13,684 nt of DNA, taken from Armatimonadota bacterium (lineage in GTDB: Bacteria > Armatimonadota > HRBIN16). The stretch is taken from contig JAPWUZ010000039.1 in the NCBI GenBank assembly GCA_028275265.1, positions 1 through 13,684 on the forward strand, given 5' to 3'. Both the position numbers and the translations under genes were made by a program. Within the stretch, counting starts at the first letter, position 1, and every line of letters begins with the position of its first letter. Shown here piece after piece: positions 11,952 to 13,684 of this stretch. The notes beneath the pieces are model-generated. The model had not been told where the DNA came from. It did not search any database and was given only the letters and a program-made list of their open reading frames with translations.

Positions 11952-13684
11952 ATGAATCGTCTGGTGCCGCCTGTGGTTTTGCTGGTCGCTATGTGGGCAT
12001 GCGCGGTGGCTCTTGCTCAGCAGGACGTGCCGCCTGGGCACTGGGCATACGACGCCGTTCAATCGTTGATTCGGGAAGGCATCCTGAGGGGATACCCCGA
12101 TGGCTCTTTTCGCGGTCAAAAACCCGTCACACGCTATGAATTCGCCGTTGCCCTGCGCGACGCTCTTCAGGAAGCGAGAAGCCGAGTCAACGGCTTGAGG
12201 GACGAATGGAGGCAGCGTGTGCTGACCCCGCCGCCAACAGTTTTCACTCCCCCACCACCGGTGTTTGACGCTCTGAGTGCTGAACGGGAGAAGCTGAAGC
12301 GGATTCCCGAGGACACGGCGGAACGCCTGCAAAAGCTGGAGGATCAGACGCGCATCCTGGAACAACTCCTACAGGAGTTCGGGCGCGATTTGCAAACACT
12401 CGGCGAGGACGTCCGCCTTCTGCGAGCGGAAATCTCCGATGCGCAGACTCAGGTTCGCTCGCTGGAACAGCAGCTGAGCCGGCGTGTGCGGGTCAGCGGC
12501 ACCGTAGACCTCATTGGACGAGGAGCGCACGGGATAGACCACAGGGGTGCTGTAGACCAAAACGGCTATGCGTTCAGCGGCGGGCTGCTCAATAACGCAG
12601 AGGTTACCCATGAGCTGAACCTGCGGCTGTCTGCCGAAATTGCCCCTTCCGTCCGCGCGGACGCAGCGCTGGTGGCAGGCAACTACCTCACCTATCTCCG
12701 TTCGGCATCTCACTTTGCGAACGCGCCGCAACGCGCCCCGGGTGCCACCGACTTCCTGCTGTGGAAAGCGGAGATAAGTGTGCCGGTTACCCTGTTTGGC
12801 AGGCAGGGAAGCCTGTCGCTGGGCAGGATAGAGAACCGGATGACCCCCTTGACCCTATGGCGACCGGATGTCGATGTGTATACCCTGCTCCCGCGCTATG
12901 ATAGCGGCTATTACAGCATGGACGGGCTGAAGTTTCAGATGGACACCGATTTGGTCAGCGTCATGCTGTATGCTGCCAAACACGACTCGGTGAATACCAA
13001 CCTCCTGTCCGATTTCATGCACGTTTCCGCAGGCAACGATGCAATCAACCTTTTCCAGCCGGGCAACCCGCTGCGCCAGCGTCCAAACCGCATTCCCTAC
13101 GGCATCGTCCATGCCCGGCACAGTGCAGGTGCATCGGCGACATTGCGGGTTGGGAAAGCCGTTGTCGTGGGGGCACAGTTTGTGGCGATAGATGCAGGGC
13201 GAGACATTCCGAGCGTCTTCGGTACGGTCAATGGGGTGAATGTATGGGGGTGGCAGGCGGAGTATACACCGTCCGACCTGTGGCAGTTCGCGGCTGTTTA
13301 TTCGCAAAGCGACCTCGTGCATCACGGCGATACCCGTCTGAATCGCGATAACTGGGCTTTTTCTGCGAGGGTGCAATACAATCCGCACGAAACGACTTCC
13401 CTGTGGCTGGGCTACCGCGATTTTCGTCCCTACTTTGCTCCGCCCGGCTACTGGGGGCGAATCGGTTACTGGCATAACCCCACCGACCTGCGCGGCATCG
13501 ATGTTGGTTACAGAGCCCGTATCGGCAGCGTGGCAGTGGACGCACGCACGGGGTTTTACTCCGGCACCGGTAAAGCCATACCTCCTGCAGGCTTCGGCAC
13601 CGACGACCAGGTGGTACACCTCGTGCTCAACACGCAATGGCAGGCTCGACCTCGCTGGCGAATTGGGCTGAGCTATGAAGGTGC
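11952..13684 (+). CDS. Second SLH-domain outer-membrane porin, paralogue of the first (3' end outside the window)
   Basis: Open from ATG at 11952 to the window edge without a stop, 577 complete codons seen. Architecture repeats the upstream protein: signal peptide (1-22, ALA before Gln23), SLH domain (26-72: VPPGHWAYDAVQSLIREG, GYPDGSF, VTRYEFAVAL), a Pro-rich linker (92-103), a coiled coil (about 109-178) and a beta-rich barrel. Segments nearly identical to the paralogue include PLTLWRPDVDVYT, GYYSMDG and PGYWGRIGYWHNPTD (498-512). Other barrel stretches, probably loops, have diverged, and it carries an insert around 350-372 with NPLRQRPNRIP. Cys17 in the signal peptide is not in a lipobox context. 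Codon use is far less biased (CGA, GGG, ATA and TTG are frequent), suggesting lower expression. By position and length about 70 residues and the terminal barrel strand are missing, through truncation by the window rather than mutation. Confidence 0.9.
   Translation, partial: MNRLVPPVVLLVAMWACAVALAQQDVPPGHWAYDAVQSLIREGILRGYPDGSFRGQKPVTRYEFAVALRDALQEARSRVNGLRDEWRQRVLTPPPTVFTPPPPVFDALSAEREKLKRIPEDTAERLQKLEDQTRILEQLLQEFGRDLQTLGEDVRLLRAEISDAQTQVRSLEQQLSRRVRVSGTVDLIGRGAHGIDHRGAVDQNGYAFSGGLLNNAEVTHELNLRLSAEIAPSVRADAALVAGNYLTYLRSASHFANAPQRAPGATDFLLWKAEISVPVTLFGRQGSLSLGRIENRMTPLTLWRPDVDVYTLLPRYDSGYYSMDGLKFQMDTDLVSVMLYAAKHDSVNTNLLSDFMHVSAGNDAINLFQPGNPLRQRPNRIPYGIVHARHSAGASATLRVGKAVVVGAQFVAIDAGRDIPSVFGTVNGVNVWGWQAEYTPSDLWQFAAVYSQSDLVHHGDTRLNRDNWAFSARVQYNPHETTSLWLGYRDFRPYFAPPGYWGRIGYWHNPTDLRGIDVGYRARIGSVAVDARTGFYSGTGKAIPPAGFGTDDQVVHLVLNTQWQARPRWRIGLSYEG

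Noticed and set aside
12855..13637. A 260-codon minus-strand open frame opposite the second porin
   Set aside because: The plus strand is plainly coding with near-identical paralogue motifs; the antisense frame shows no family resemblance.
1..13684. CRISPR arrays, tRNA or rRNA genes, insertion sequences, attachment sites
   Set aside because: No regularly spaced repeats, tRNA-like cloverleaf ends, transposase motifs or terminal inverted repeats were seen; the gene content looks chromosomal and core-like.

Overview
This is a GC-rich bacterial window from an organism with an outer membrane. The clearest lineage clue is a tandem pair of secreted proteins on the right, each with a signal peptide, one S-layer homology (SLH) domain, a coiled coil and a long beta-barrel. 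That architecture belongs to Gram-negative lineages whose outer membrane is tethered to the wall by SLH porins (Armatimonadota, Deinococcus-Thermus, Negativicutes, Cyanobacteria). Armatimonadota is my best guess, by inference only.

Left block (1-5717, all minus strand). Read in the direction of transcription it holds a GH57 alpha-glucan branching enzyme (TTG start set by a strong Shine-Dalgarno), selA (selenocysteine synthase) 8 bases later, and a stand-alone HD-GYP domain protein overlapping the selA 3' end. After a 65-base gap with its own promoter come a GT4 glycosyltransferase and a polysaccharide deacetylase, coupled with one base between them. The last pair looks like surface-polysaccharide synthesis.

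Middle block. A 127-base divergent region (5718-5844) separates the GH57 operon from a plus-strand nicotinamidase (pncA). It contains a perfect 13-bp palindrome whose two halves each read as a TTGACA -35 hexamer, one per direction. The pncA stop codon directly abuts the stop codon of a convergent minus-strand gene for a membrane-anchored GAF-GGDEF diguanylate cyclase. That gene overlaps the end of the upstream glutamate formimidoyltransferase gene (ftcD). The window therefore encodes both a c-di-GMP synthase and a possible c-di-GMP hydrolase.

Right block (9333-13684, plus strand). A sigma70-type promoter (9485-9513) drives a leader of about 225 bases and then the first SLH porin (9746-11677), which ends at a strong intrinsic terminator. 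A second, more weakly codon-biased paralogue starts at 11952 and runs off the window without a stop. The leader of the first porin is the most interesting object here. One 14-base strand (9671-9684) can pair either with an upstream segment (9582-9589) or with the ribosome-binding site (9726-9742), and a second pair of mutually exclusive helices involves 9692-9700. This is the layout of a translational RNA switch, and I recognise no known riboswitch class in it.
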